DNA from: Phycisphaerales bacterium
GTDB taxonomy: Bacteria > Planctomycetota > Phycisphaerae > Tepidisphaerales > Tepidisphaeraceae
Direction of reading: 5' to 3'
Length of the DNA stretch: 10,613 nucleotides
Assembly (NCBI GenBank): GCA_003153655.1
Contig: PMAK01000111.1
Location: forward strand, 8,584 to 19,196
The notes under the pieces are model-generated. The model was not told the origin of the DNA. It searched no databases and saw only the letters and a program-made list of their open reading frames with translations. Positions within the stretch are counted from its first letter, which is position 1, and every line of letters starts with the position of its first letter. Below are positions 1-6,662 of the stretch, one piece after another. The translations under genes were made by a program, and so were the position numbers.

Positions 1-1095
1 CCCGCCCGAGGTCAGCCATGGAAGAGTATCTTCGAGGATATCCCGCTGAAGCTTCACGAGGCAATCGACGCCGGTGGCGTATCGGGCTTCGGGTCGGCGG
101 GCCAGTACGCCGCTGTTACTGCACGGGACGTCAACCAGAATCCGGTCGAAGGCGGCGGGAATCTCGGCCGCAATCGGGACCATTTTTCCAACTTGGAGGA
201 TTTTGACATTAGAAATGTTTCGGTCCTTCAATGTCTGACTTAGCGCGGCACACCGGAATGCGGACGGATCGATGGCGAAGACCTGACCGGTCATCCCGAC
301 GCGCTCCTGAATCTGGATTGTTTTGGTCCCTAATCCAGCGCAACGATCAAGCACGGTCTGCCCCGGAGAAATTTGCATCTGCTCGACTACGCCAGCCGCC
401 GTCGCATCTTGTACCTGCGCTAGGCCATCGCGCGCCCATTGGGCCAGAACCGCGCGGCGAGCGTTACGTGCGACGAACAATCCGGCTTGGTGATGCGGCA
501 GAATTTCAACGCTTGGCACGTTCAGCGCCCCCGGCTCAATCCCCTTGAATAATCGAACAATCGTCGGCGGCTCCATATTGTCGTGGCGGCAAAACGCCAG
601 TGCCCGCTCTGTCCCCAGTAGCAAAACCAAACGGCGAAACAGTTCAAGCGGATGAGATAAAACAACTTGAGCGTATCCCTCCACATCTGCATGAGCATCC
701 GGAACAGGCGCTGGTGGCTGGCGTCCCACATTTCGCAAAACCGCGTTTACAAAACCGGCCGAGCGACGTTGGCCAAATCGCTTGGTTTGCTCCACCGCCT
801 GATCCACAGCGGCAGCAGCCGGGATTCGATCGAGATATTTCAGTTGATAAATCGCAATCGCCAGGATCTTCACAACCAGCGGATCGATCTTGGCGGCGGA
901 TTTGTCCGAGTAATGCTCGATGTCGTGCTGTAAAGACAGAAGCGTTTTGATCACCCCGGTCACGATCTGCTCAGCCAGCGCCCAGTCGCGCGGATCGTCC
1001 GGCTCCGAGATATTTCGCTCACGAATGAGATTCGGCTTCCATCCCGGAAGCCGCTTCCCGTCGAGCTGAATGAGGGCAAAATCGCGTGCGTTCAA
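1..1095 (-). CDS. rsmB: 16S rRNA (cytosine-C5)-methyltransferase RsmB, C-terminus cut by window edge
   Basis: RsmB (Sun/Fmu) methylates a cytosine of 16S rRNA at C5 using SAM. I translated this stretch by hand; it stays open for 365 codons to base 1. Residues about 1-130 form a NusB-like RNA-binding domain ending in the hallmark AGFVNAVLRN (113-122). The Rossmann methyltransferase follows: SAM motif I VLDRCAGLGTKT (248-259), acidic Asp276, and motif IV VDVPCS (321-326) with Cys325. Motif VI, with the catalytic Cys, and the last 70-90 residues would lie off the left edge. Motif I departs from the common CAAPGGKT form. The start is taken as TTG at 1095 because AGGA sits 5 nt upstream (1101-1104) and no in-frame ATG exists in the N-terminal domain; a GTG at 1128, inside the upstream gene, is an alternative. 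It lies 10 nt after the GH35 gene and is probably its operon partner. Confidence 0.9.
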   Translation of the reverse strand, partial: MNARDFALIQLDGKRLPGWKPNLIRERNISEPDDPRDWALAEQIVTGVIKTLLSLQHDIEHYSDKSAAKIDPLVVKILAIAIYQLKYLDRIPAAAAVDQAVEQTKRFGQRRSAGFVNAVLRNVGRQPPAPVPDAHADVEGYAQVVLSHPLELFRRLVLLLGTERALAFCRHDNMEPPTIVRLFKGIEPGALNVPSVEILPHHQAGLFVARNARRAVLAQWARDGLAQVQDATAAGVVEQMQISPGQTVLDRCAGLGTKTIQIQERVGMTGQVFAIDPSAFRCAALSQTLKDRNISNVKILQVGKMVPIAAEIPAAFDRILVDVPCSNSGVLARRPEARYATGVDCLVKLQRDILEDTLPWLTSGG

Positions 1096-1105
1096 TTGAT
1101 TCCTG

Positions 1106-2833
1106 CTACCTCGTATACAAAGTGACACGCAGAACCGTCGGCGTGGAGGTGAAGATCAAACCCCAGTCGGTCTGATCGCCGTTCAAAATCCGGCTTGGCG
1201 TAAACACGCCGTTCTTGTATTGCCCTTCTTCCGCGCTGAGATATTGCCACGGCTTTCCCGCGGCCGATCCGGCAGGAAGAAATCCGACCCGGCAATACAA
1301 TCCCGTGACGAGGAACTGGTTGTCACCAAGTTGTGCGACGAGCGCACGCCCATTCGGTTGAAGCGGAACGGCCGGCCGCGTGGCTGGGCCAAGTCCGCGC
1401 CGCATTGGACGATGCCAGACCGGCGCATCCCAATTTCCAAAATGCAGGATCTCATCCGGCGTTTCGAGCCGCGGATTTTCCGGATCAGCCGTCGGTTCCG
1501 TTTTGTGCGGCCGCGGGGGCGTCGCTATTGCAACCGGAAAGTCCGGTGAATTTCGCTCGTCCACAGACGCCTGGATTTTGCCTTCAAAATTGAGCCGAGC
1601 GATGTCGCGCATCATTGGACCGATCAACGCGTAATCCAGTGCCACCGGTCCAAACGCCTGTTCCGGCGTCATCCCTGAGCCGGGCGGATAATCGAAATTC
1701 CGCGTGTAGTCCAAACCAAATGGCGAATAACCGATGGCTCCGCGACCGAGCGCCGCAAAGAGGAAACGAGCATAAGCACCCTGGCCGATCGTCTCGGGAA
1801 TGAACAGCGGATTGTCCGACCGATGATAGTAATCCAGTGCCTTCAAATAGTGGGCTGATTCCCGCTGGTAGATGTCGGGCGCCAGCAGATCAATGGCAGG
1901 AGCCTCCGCTTTCCAGATCGGAAAGACGTTGTCGTTCGGTCCGCCGACTTCGTATTTCGGCGGATGCCCGGGATTCAGCGGATCGCGCAACGATGCGTTG
2001 ACATACATCGGCAGCGGATAGATCGCTTTTCCTGCTGCTGCGACTTGGCCAATGAATTTCGAGACGCCCCAGACGTGAAAGTATTCATCCGCGTCATCGC
2101 CGAAAGCTTCTTGCCAATTGGCCCGCTCAGGGGCGTGCGTTTTTTGCATGGCCGCCAAAACTTCGGTTGGCACAGGGCCGTCAAAGAGCGCTTGCGCAGC
2201 CGTTGAATAATCGCGCACAGCGCCCCATGTGCCCGATTCATTTTCCACCTGAATCATCAGGACGGTGTGCTGGAAGTCGGCTTCTTTGAGATGCCGCATC
2301 AGCGCCGAGAACGCCGTGATATCGGCCGCGAGCGTCTCTTTTGCCAACGGGCTTGGAGAATCGACCTCCTTGCCATCCGCGCCGGTCACGTTGGGATACC
2401 GGTGTGGGTCGAGCTTCATCCATTGTGGCATGTAATGGTTGCTGCCGTTTTTCCATGTGCCAAACCAGAGCAGCACCAAATGATCTTTGTGCTGGCGAGC
2501 CTGATCGAGAAGCGTATCCACCACCGAGAAATCGAATCGTCCCTGCTCGGGTTCCAGTTGTTCCCAGTAAACGGGAATTTCGACTGTGTTGACGTGCAGG
2601 AAATCCATCGCCGGCCAAACCTTGGGCAGCACGGATGGCCAGCCGCTGGAATTGTTCACCTGGGCGCCGAGGATCAGATAGGGGGCTCCATCCACAAACA
2701 GCGCATATCTTCCGTCTTTTTGAACGATATGCGGAATCGTGGAATCGTTGACCTCCGCCCGAGCAGATGGGTCTAGCACGAGGACAGCGGTGATGAGAAC
2801 GACGGCCCGCAAGAGCAAGCTATGTTGGGTCAT
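1106..2833 (-). CDS. Secreted GH35-type beta-galactosidase-like glycoside hydrolase (575 aa)
   Basis: This is a predicted exported clan GH-A (beta/alpha)8 glycosidase resembling GH35 enzymes with a DUF5597-type C-terminus; known relatives remove galactose from plant glycans such as xyloglucan. Residues 1-26 look like a signal peptide: hydrophobic LLLRAVVLITAVLVL followed by an SARA cleavage site. The barrel contains EIPVYWEQLEPEQGRFDF (85-102), typical of GH35/GH42. The acid/base is inferred as Glu199 in IQVENE (194-199), and the nucleophile as Glu347 in FIPETIG. The C-terminal 200 residues are a separate, probably beta-rich, part. The frame is open further upstream to 2950, but that extension lies inside fmt, so I chose the ATG at 2833: it precedes the signal peptide and overlaps the fmt stop as ATGA. 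Only a weak GGA precedes it, which suits translational coupling. A secreted hydrolase between fmt and rsmB is unusual. Substrate specificity is inferred. Confidence 0.85.
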   Translation of the reverse strand: MTQHSLLLRAVVLITAVLVLDPSARAEVNDSTIPHIVQKDGRYALFVDGAPYLILGAQVNNSSGWPSVLPKVWPAMDFLHVNTVEIPVYWEQLEPEQGRFDFSVVDTLLDQARQHKDHLVLLWFGTWKNGSNHYMPQWMKLDPHRYPNVTGADGKEVDSPSPLAKETLAADITAFSALMRHLKEADFQHTVLMIQVENESGTWGAVRDYSTAAQALFDGPVPTEVLAAMQKTHAPERANWQEAFGDDADEYFHVWGVSKFIGQVAAAGKAIYPLPMYVNASLRDPLNPGHPPKYEVGGPNDNVFPIWKAEAPAIDLLAPDIYQRESAHYLKALDYYHRSDNPLFIPETIGQGAYARFLFAALGRGAIGYSPFGLDYTRNFDYPPGSGMTPEQAFGPVALDYALIGPMMRDIARLNFEGKIQASVDERNSPDFPVAIATPPRPHKTEPTADPENPRLETPDEILHFGNWDAPVWHRPMRRGLGPATRPAVPLQPNGRALVAQLGDNQFLVTGLYCRVGFLPAGSAAGKPWQYLSAEEGQYKNGVFTPSRILNGDQTDWGLIFTSTPTVLRVTLYTR

Positions 2834-3756
2834 ATCGATTCCAATTTCATCCCCGGCATCCAGGGATTTCCGCGGCGATAATCGGACAAAGACATTGAAC
2901 GCCTGTCGTCGGGTTGAATCTCGATGAGTTCGACGGCCTGATCGCCGCAAGCAATCGCACCATCGGCGGCGATCTCGCCCGGATGCCAGCGGGGGCCTTC
3001 GCCGTCAACGGCGCGAGCACGCGAGAGAGTCAGCCGAGCGCGTTCGTTTCCCGCAGCGTCAGTCAGACGAACCCGACACCCCGGCCATGGATACAGACCG
3101 CGAATCTTCCGCGAAATCTCAACCGCCGGCGAGTTCCAATCGATCACGGCGATCTGTCGCGAGAGTTTGGCCGCCAGCGTCGCGCGCGTTTCGTCTTGTA
3201 CGATCTCTCTAATCTTGCCTGCTTGCAGCTCATCAACGGTGTGCCGCATCAGCTTGGCTCCATCAGTTGCCAGGCGGTCATGCAGTTCGCCGGCGGTCTC
3301 CATTTCGCCGATCGACAACGATGATTGAGACAAGATATTTCCAGCATCCATTTTCTGCGCCAGGCGAATGATGGAATTACCCGTCTCCGTTTCACCCTGA
3401 AGGATGGCCCAGTTAGTTGGAGCCGCTCCTCGATATTTAGGCAGGAGCGATGCGTGCAGATTGACGCTGCCTAGCCGGGGATAATCTACTACAGCCGGCG
3501 CGATCTTCTGACCGAATGCGATGACAATCATCAGGTCAGCCAACGGAAGATGCTCGGCATTAATATCGCTCGTAGGAATCACGGGCAGCAAGTGGGCTGA
3601 GGCGAATTGCGAGATGGCGGTCGGTGTAAGCTTACGGCCGCGACCGGCGGGGCGGTCGGGTTGCGTGCAGACGGCGACGATCTCCTGACCGGCCTCCAAC
3701 AGCGCGGCCAAGGTTGGAACGCCAAATTCTCCGCTGCCGGTGAATATGATTCGCAT
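2830..3756 (-). CDS. fmt: Methionyl-tRNA formyltransferase (308 aa)
   Basis: Fmt transfers a formyl group from 10-formyl-tetrahydrofolate to Met-tRNA(fMet), making the bacterial initiator tRNA in the cytoplasm. The N-terminal Rossmann domain begins MRIIFTGSGEFG and carries TQPDRPAGRGRKL (31-43), the tRNA-contacting loop of the family. The catalytic triad is visible as Asn99 and His101 in VNLHASLLPKYRGAAP and Asp137 in KMDAG. The C-terminal OB-fold domain includes IRGLYPWPG. Length matches the usual 305-320 residues. The start is ATG at 3756, 6 nt after the def stop. A TTG at 3762, directly abutting that stop, would add two residues; neither has a clear Shine-Dalgarno sequence. The def-fmt pairing is the classic arrangement. 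The first loop reads GSGEF rather than the GTPDF of enterobacteria. Confidence 0.96.
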   Translation of the reverse strand: MRIIFTGSGEFGVPTLAALLEAGQEIVAVCTQPDRPAGRGRKLTPTAISQFASAHLLPVIPTSDINAEHLPLADLMIVIAFGQKIAPAVVDYPRLGSVNLHASLLPKYRGAAPTNWAILQGETETGNSIIRLAQKMDAGNILSQSSLSIGEMETAGELHDRLATDGAKLMRHTVDELQAGKIREIVQDETRATLAAKLSRQIAVIDWNSPAVEISRKIRGLYPWPGCRVRLTDAAGNERARLTLSRARAVDGEGPRWHPGEIAADGAIACGDQAVELIEIQPDDRRSMSLSDYRRGNPWMPGMKLESI

Positions 3757-3762
3757 GGACAA

Positions 3763-4305
3763 CTATTTAACTTTGCCGCGCGGTTCTTCGCGATGTTCAG
3801 CCACGTATTTCTCCTCCAGCTCCTTCAAAATCTTGCGGTTCTCCACCTTGGCTGTTGGACCCATGTGATCGATCAGGAGGATGCCGTTGAGATGGTCCAA
3901 TTCATGTTGCCAGATGCGAGCGACATAGTCGGTTTCAACCTGCTCGATCGGCTTGCCGTTGACGTCCACCGCTTGCATTTTCGCGGATTTGGCCCGGGTC
4001 ACATCCACGTTAATGTTTGGAAGGCTAAGGCACCCTTCGGAAGAGGTCTCTTCTCCCTCGGCATCGAATAGAACGGGATTGATGTAAACCCGATCATCTT
4101 CGGGCTTTTGCGTATGGTTAACAATGAATAGCCGAATGTTGTACCCCACCTGTGGGGCCGCGAGACCGACACCCTTGGCTTCGCGCATGAGCTCAAACAT
4201 CCGGCGAACCAAGTCCCCCAGTTTATCCCTGAATTCTTTAACCGGAACGCTGACGCGCCTAAGGCGCGGATCGGGATAAGAAATAATTTTCAAGTCCTCA
4301 AGCAT
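3763..4305 (-). CDS. def: Peptide deformylase (180 aa)
   Basis: Peptide deformylase removes the N-formyl group from nascent proteins and is a metal-dependent cytosolic enzyme. All three family motifs are intact: GVGLAAPQ (45-52), EGCLS (90-94) and HELDH (134-138). The metal ligands are Cys92, His134 and His138; the catalytic residues are Glu135 and Gln52. The charged C-terminal helix (KILKELEEKYVAEHREE) and the 180-residue length are typical. The start is ATG at 4305; a GTG immediately before it (4308) would add one residue. No Shine-Dalgarno sequence is evident. It is the first gene of the minus-strand operon def-fmt-GH35-rsmB, with a candidate promoter 30-60 bp upstream. Together with fmt it completes the formylation/deformylation cycle. 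Confidence 0.97.
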   Translation of the reverse strand: MLEDLKIISYPDPRLRRVSVPVKEFRDKLGDLVRRMFELMREAKGVGLAAPQVGYNIRLFIVNHTQKPEDDRVYINPVLFDAEGEETSSEGCLSLPNINVDVTRAKSAKMQAVDVNGKPIEQVETDYVARIWQHELDHLNGILLIDHMGPTAKVENRKILKELEEKYVAEHREEPRGKVK

Positions 4306-4338
4306 CACAAAAGCCCAATCGATAGACCTAAAATGACC

Positions 4339-4367
4339 AATATCGGCGGCGTAAGACAGTAGATCAA
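4339..4367 (-). promoter_or_regulatory. Candidate sigma70-type promoter for the def operon
   Basis: On the minus strand TTGATC (4367-4362) and GATATT (4344-4339) are separated by 17 bp, each matching consensus at four of six positions. Transcription would start near 4332, giving a leader of about 27 nt before the def ATG. This is an inference from sequence only, and other weak pairings are possible in this A/T-richer gap. Confidence 0.35.
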
Positions 4368-4369
4368 TT

Positions 4370-4386
4370 GGTTGACAGGTTCAACC
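4370..4386. promoter_or_regulatory. Perfect inverted repeat over the -35 box, possible operator
   Basis: GGTTGA (4370-4375) and TCAACC (4381-4386) are exact reverse complements separated by CAGGT. The half-site centres are 11 bp apart, about one helical turn, which suits a dimeric regulator. The repeat covers the TTGACA hexamer of the plus-strand promoter. Binding there would be expected to block the TPR gene promoter. No regulator gene is in the window, and a 6-bp repeat can arise by chance. Confidence 0.3.
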
Positions 4387-4399
4387 GCACTCGGATAAA
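4372..4399 (+). promoter_or_regulatory. Candidate sigma70-type promoter for the TPR-ATPase pair
   Basis: A perfect -35 hexamer TTGACA (4372-4377) is followed after 16 bp by GATAAA (4394-4399), a four-of-six match to the -10 box. It faces the TPR gene and would give a leader of roughly 85-90 nt. It lies back to back with the candidate def promoter, so the gap looks like a divergent control region. Confidence 0.5.
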
Positions 4400-4481
4400 T
4401 TGCCATTTACAACCGTGAAGGTCAATGACGCTGACCCCCCTCGGCCTGCACGGCTGCCTATCTGCACAGGGGTGGATTGTG

Positions 4482-4487
4482 AAGGGA
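4482..4487 (+). promoter_or_regulatory. Ribosome binding site deciding the GTG start of the TPR gene
   Basis: AAGGGA ends 7 nt before the GTG at 4495, a good Shine-Dalgarno position, and the frame has no nearby upstream ATG. It is one of the few clear ribosome binding sites in the window. Upstream in the leader, CCCCT (4437-4441) and AGGGG (4468-4472) could pair into a weak stem that leaves this site free. Confidence 0.6.
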
Positions 4488-4494
4488 AACGCAC

Positions 4495-5898
4495 GTGGCT
4501 GAAGTTCCAGAAGGCTATAAAGAAGTACCACCCGAAGATCGGGCCAAGGCAAAGGTCTTTTTTGACCGGGGCCGCACTGTCGCCGGCACCGGGAACTTTG
4601 AATACGCCATCTCGATGTATCTTAATGGCTTCGAGCTTGATCCCGACGCCATGGAAGTCCATCAGGAACTACGCGACATTTCGATGAAGCGGAAAGCCAG
4701 CGGCGGGAAGGCCATCGGATTCCTCGAAGCGATGAAGCTCAAACGCCCAACGAGCGACGATAAAGCCAACATGATCAACTCCGAGAAGTTGATGTCATTC
4801 GATCCGGGGAACACCGATCACATGCAGTCGCTGATGCAAAGCGCGTATCGCGGCGGCTATTGGGATACCGTGCTTTGGATCGGCCCGATTTTTCAGAAAG
4901 CCAACGCCGACGACAAAAAACCGGATTTCAACAAGTTCATCGTTCTGAGAGACATCTATAAGGGGCTCAAGCGGTGGAAATTGGCTGCAGACGCGTGCCA
5001 ATACGCGCTCATGCTTCGCCAGAACGACATGGACCTCACGACCGAACTGAAGAACCTCGGCGCGATGGACACCATGGAATCGGCTGGCTATTCCAAGGGC
5101 GGAAGCTTCCGAGATCAGATTCGCGACATGCAAAAGCAATCGCTGCTGCTCATCGGCGATAAGGATTTCGCGGATTTCGATGCCCAGCAGGCGATCATCG
5201 CCCAGGCCGAGCACGACTATAAGGCCGAGCCGCACGATCCCGGCAAACTGACGCGATTGGTCGAAGCGCTGGAAAAAACGGAGCATCCGGAATTCGAGGG
5301 CAAAGCTATCGAACTGTTGCAAGAGTGGTACGATAAAACCAAGCAGTTCCGGTATCGCCAGCGCATTGGCGCGATCAATATAAAACAGCTGAGCCGCATG
5401 GAGCGCAGCAAGCGCGAAGCGCTGATCAAAGATCCGAAAAACGAAGAGCTTCGCAACGACTACGCGCAATTCAGCCGTGAACAGCTTGAATTTGAGTTGA
5501 AAGAATTCCAGTTGGCGACCGACGCCTATCCAACGGACATGCGGTGGCGCATCGAAGTCGGCAAGAGGATGTTCCGCCTGAGCCGGTTCCAGGACGCCAT
5601 ACCTATTTTGCAGCAGGCGCGAAGCGATCCAAAATACCGCGTCGATGCGGGCGTCTTGCTTGGCCTGGCGTTCTTCCAGGCAGGTTTTAATGATGAGGCT
5701 GACGATACGCTCGGCCAACTGATCAAGGATTATCAACTTCAAGGCGACGACCGTTCCAAGGAAATGTTCTACTGGAGGGCGCGCGTCCTTGAGCAAAAGG
5801 GACTCAAACCTGACGCCATCTCCCACTTCAGCAAGGTCGCCCAGTGGGATTTCAACTACAAAGACGTCCAGGCTCGGATCAAAAAACTGCGGACATAA
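4495..5898 (+). CDS. TPR-repeat protein of unknown function (467 aa)
   Basis: I do not recognise a named family. The protein is highly charged, has no signal peptide or membrane segment, and is predicted to be mostly helical. TPR-like units are seen at about 19-52 (FFDRGRTVAGTGNFEYAISM, then GFELDP), 350-380 (RMFRLSRFQDAIPILQQA), 383-414 (LGLAFFQAGFNDEADDTL) and 421-454 (YWRARVLEQKGLKPDAISHF). The middle, about 215-345, looks like longer irregular helices (EQLEFELKEFQ). TPR scaffolds bind partner proteins, so a role as adaptor or complex organiser is likely but unproven. The start is a GTG with a good ribosome binding site. Its TAA stop overlaps the ATG of the downstream ATPase gene by one base (TAATG), which implies translational coupling and perhaps a shared task. 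A long open frame on the opposite strand is a shadow of this gene. Confidence 0.85.
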   Translation: MAEVPEGYKEVPPEDRAKAKVFFDRGRTVAGTGNFEYAISMYLNGFELDPDAMEVHQELRDISMKRKASGGKAIGFLEAMKLKRPTSDDKANMINSEKLMSFDPGNTDHMQSLMQSAYRGGYWDTVLWIGPIFQKANADDKKPDFNKFIVLRDIYKGLKRWKLAADACQYALMLRQNDMDLTTELKNLGAMDTMESAGYSKGGSFRDQIRDMQKQSLLLIGDKDFADFDAQQAIIAQAEHDYKAEPHDPGKLTRLVEALEKTEHPEFEGKAIELLQEWYDKTKQFRYRQRIGAINIKQLSRMERSKREALIKDPKNEELRNDYAQFSREQLEFELKEFQLATDAYPTDMRWRIEVGKRMFRLSRFQDAIPILQQARSDPKYRVDAGVLLGLAFFQAGFNDEADDTLGQLIKDYQLQGDDRSKEMFYWRARVLEQKGLKPDAISHFSKVAQWDFNYKDVQARIKKLRT

Positions 5899-6662
5899 TG
5901 CTGCTGGAAGCCAAAGACGTGGGACACGCGTATGGCGATCGGGTCGCCTTGCGCGGGATATCCATTTCGCTGGATTCGGGACAGGTGGTGGCGCTGATCG
6001 GCCCCAATGGCAGCGGAAAAAGCACACTCATCAAGTCGCTGCTGGGGCATGTTCCAGCGACTGGGGAAATATCCTGGCGAGGGAAACATGTTCGCGAATG
6101 GCGGCCACGTGAATTGGCGCGCCTCGTTGCATATCTGCCGCAATCTCCGCGGCACGAACCGGGCCAGACGGTTGCTGAAACTCTTCGACTTGGCCGGGCG
6201 CCGTATTGGGGAGCGTTCGGATTGGAATCGAGCGCGGACGAGCGCGTCACACTTGAAGTAGCCAGACTTTTGGGGCTGGAAGACTTGCTGGACCGATCGA
6301 TGGATCAAATGTCCGGCGGACAGCGCCAGCGCGTTTACATCGGCCGCTGTCTGACGCAGGAACCGGCTGCATTGCTGCTGGATGAGCCCAATACATTTCT
6401 CGATCTCAAACATCAGATTGATCTCTGGCAACTGTTGCGCGATCTGGCGAAGAAGAAGAACCTGGCGGTGCTGCTCGCATCGCACGAATTAAACATCGCC
6501 GGGGCACACGCGGATCGACTGATGCTTCTGCATGATGGCGCGCTCGCGGCGTCGGGAAGCGCGGATACTGTCCTGCAGCCCGAGGTCTTGTCCAGCGTTT
6601 ATGGCGTCCGGATTGAACGATATGGGGATGCAGCCAATCCTGTCGTTGTGCCGCGTATTTAG
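5898..6662 (+). CDS. ABC transporter ATP-binding protein, FepC/BtuD-like (254 aa)
   Basis: This is the nucleotide-binding subunit of an ABC system, closest in style to ATPases of iron-siderophore, heme and cobalamin importers. The ATPase motifs are complete: Walker A GPNGSGKST (35-43), Q-loop Gln82 in AYLPQS, signature MSGGQRQR (138-145), Walker B ALLLDEP (158-164) and H-loop His196 in ASHELN. The loop after Walker B reads NTFLD, where this family usually has TTYLD or similar. The C-terminus SVYGVRIERY is also typical of these importers. The frame is open upstream to 5844, but that stretch overlaps the TPR gene and does not resemble the family, so the ATG at 5898 (TAATG overlap) is used. No permease or binding-protein gene lies nearby. 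It may serve a transporter encoded elsewhere or work with the TPR protein. Its stop overlaps the convergent neighbour's stop by 4 bp. Confidence 0.92.
   Translation: MLLEAKDVGHAYGDRVALRGISISLDSGQVVALIGPNGSGKSTLIKSLLGHVPATGEISWRGKHVREWRPRELARLVAYLPQSPRHEPGQTVAETLRLGRAPYWGAFGLESSADERVTLEVARLLGLEDLLDRSMDQMSGGQRQRVYIGRCLTQEPAALLLDEPNTFLDLKHQIDLWQLLRDLAKKKNLAVLLASHELNIAGAHADRLMLLHDGALAASGSADTVLQPEVLSSVYGVRIERYGDAANPVVVPRI

Noticed and set aside
2834..2950. N-terminal extension of the GH35 gene to 2950
   Set aside because: The extra 39 residues overlap the conserved C-terminus of fmt and would bury the signal peptide; the ATGA start at 2833 explains the data better.
4360..4400. tRNA T-arm-like GGTTCAACC
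   Set aside because: No flanking 5-bp stem, anticodon arm or acceptor stem could be formed around it; it is part of the inverted repeat.
4437..4472. Possible riboswitch or attenuator in the TPR gene leader (CCCCT/AGGGG stem)
   Set aside because: Only a 5-bp stem with a large loop and no uridine tract; too weak to call.
5844..5897. N-terminal extension of the ATPase to 5844
   Set aside because: It lies within the TPR coding region, and ATPases of this family start right at the LLEAKDV-type strand.
4795..6027. 410-codon open frame on the minus strand
   Set aside because: It lies antisense to the TPR gene and the start of the ATPase gene, has no family motif, and its long openness follows from the codon bias of the plus-strand gene.
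5856..6485. 209-codon minus-strand open frame
   Set aside because: It is fully antisense to the ATPase motifs and is a shadow.
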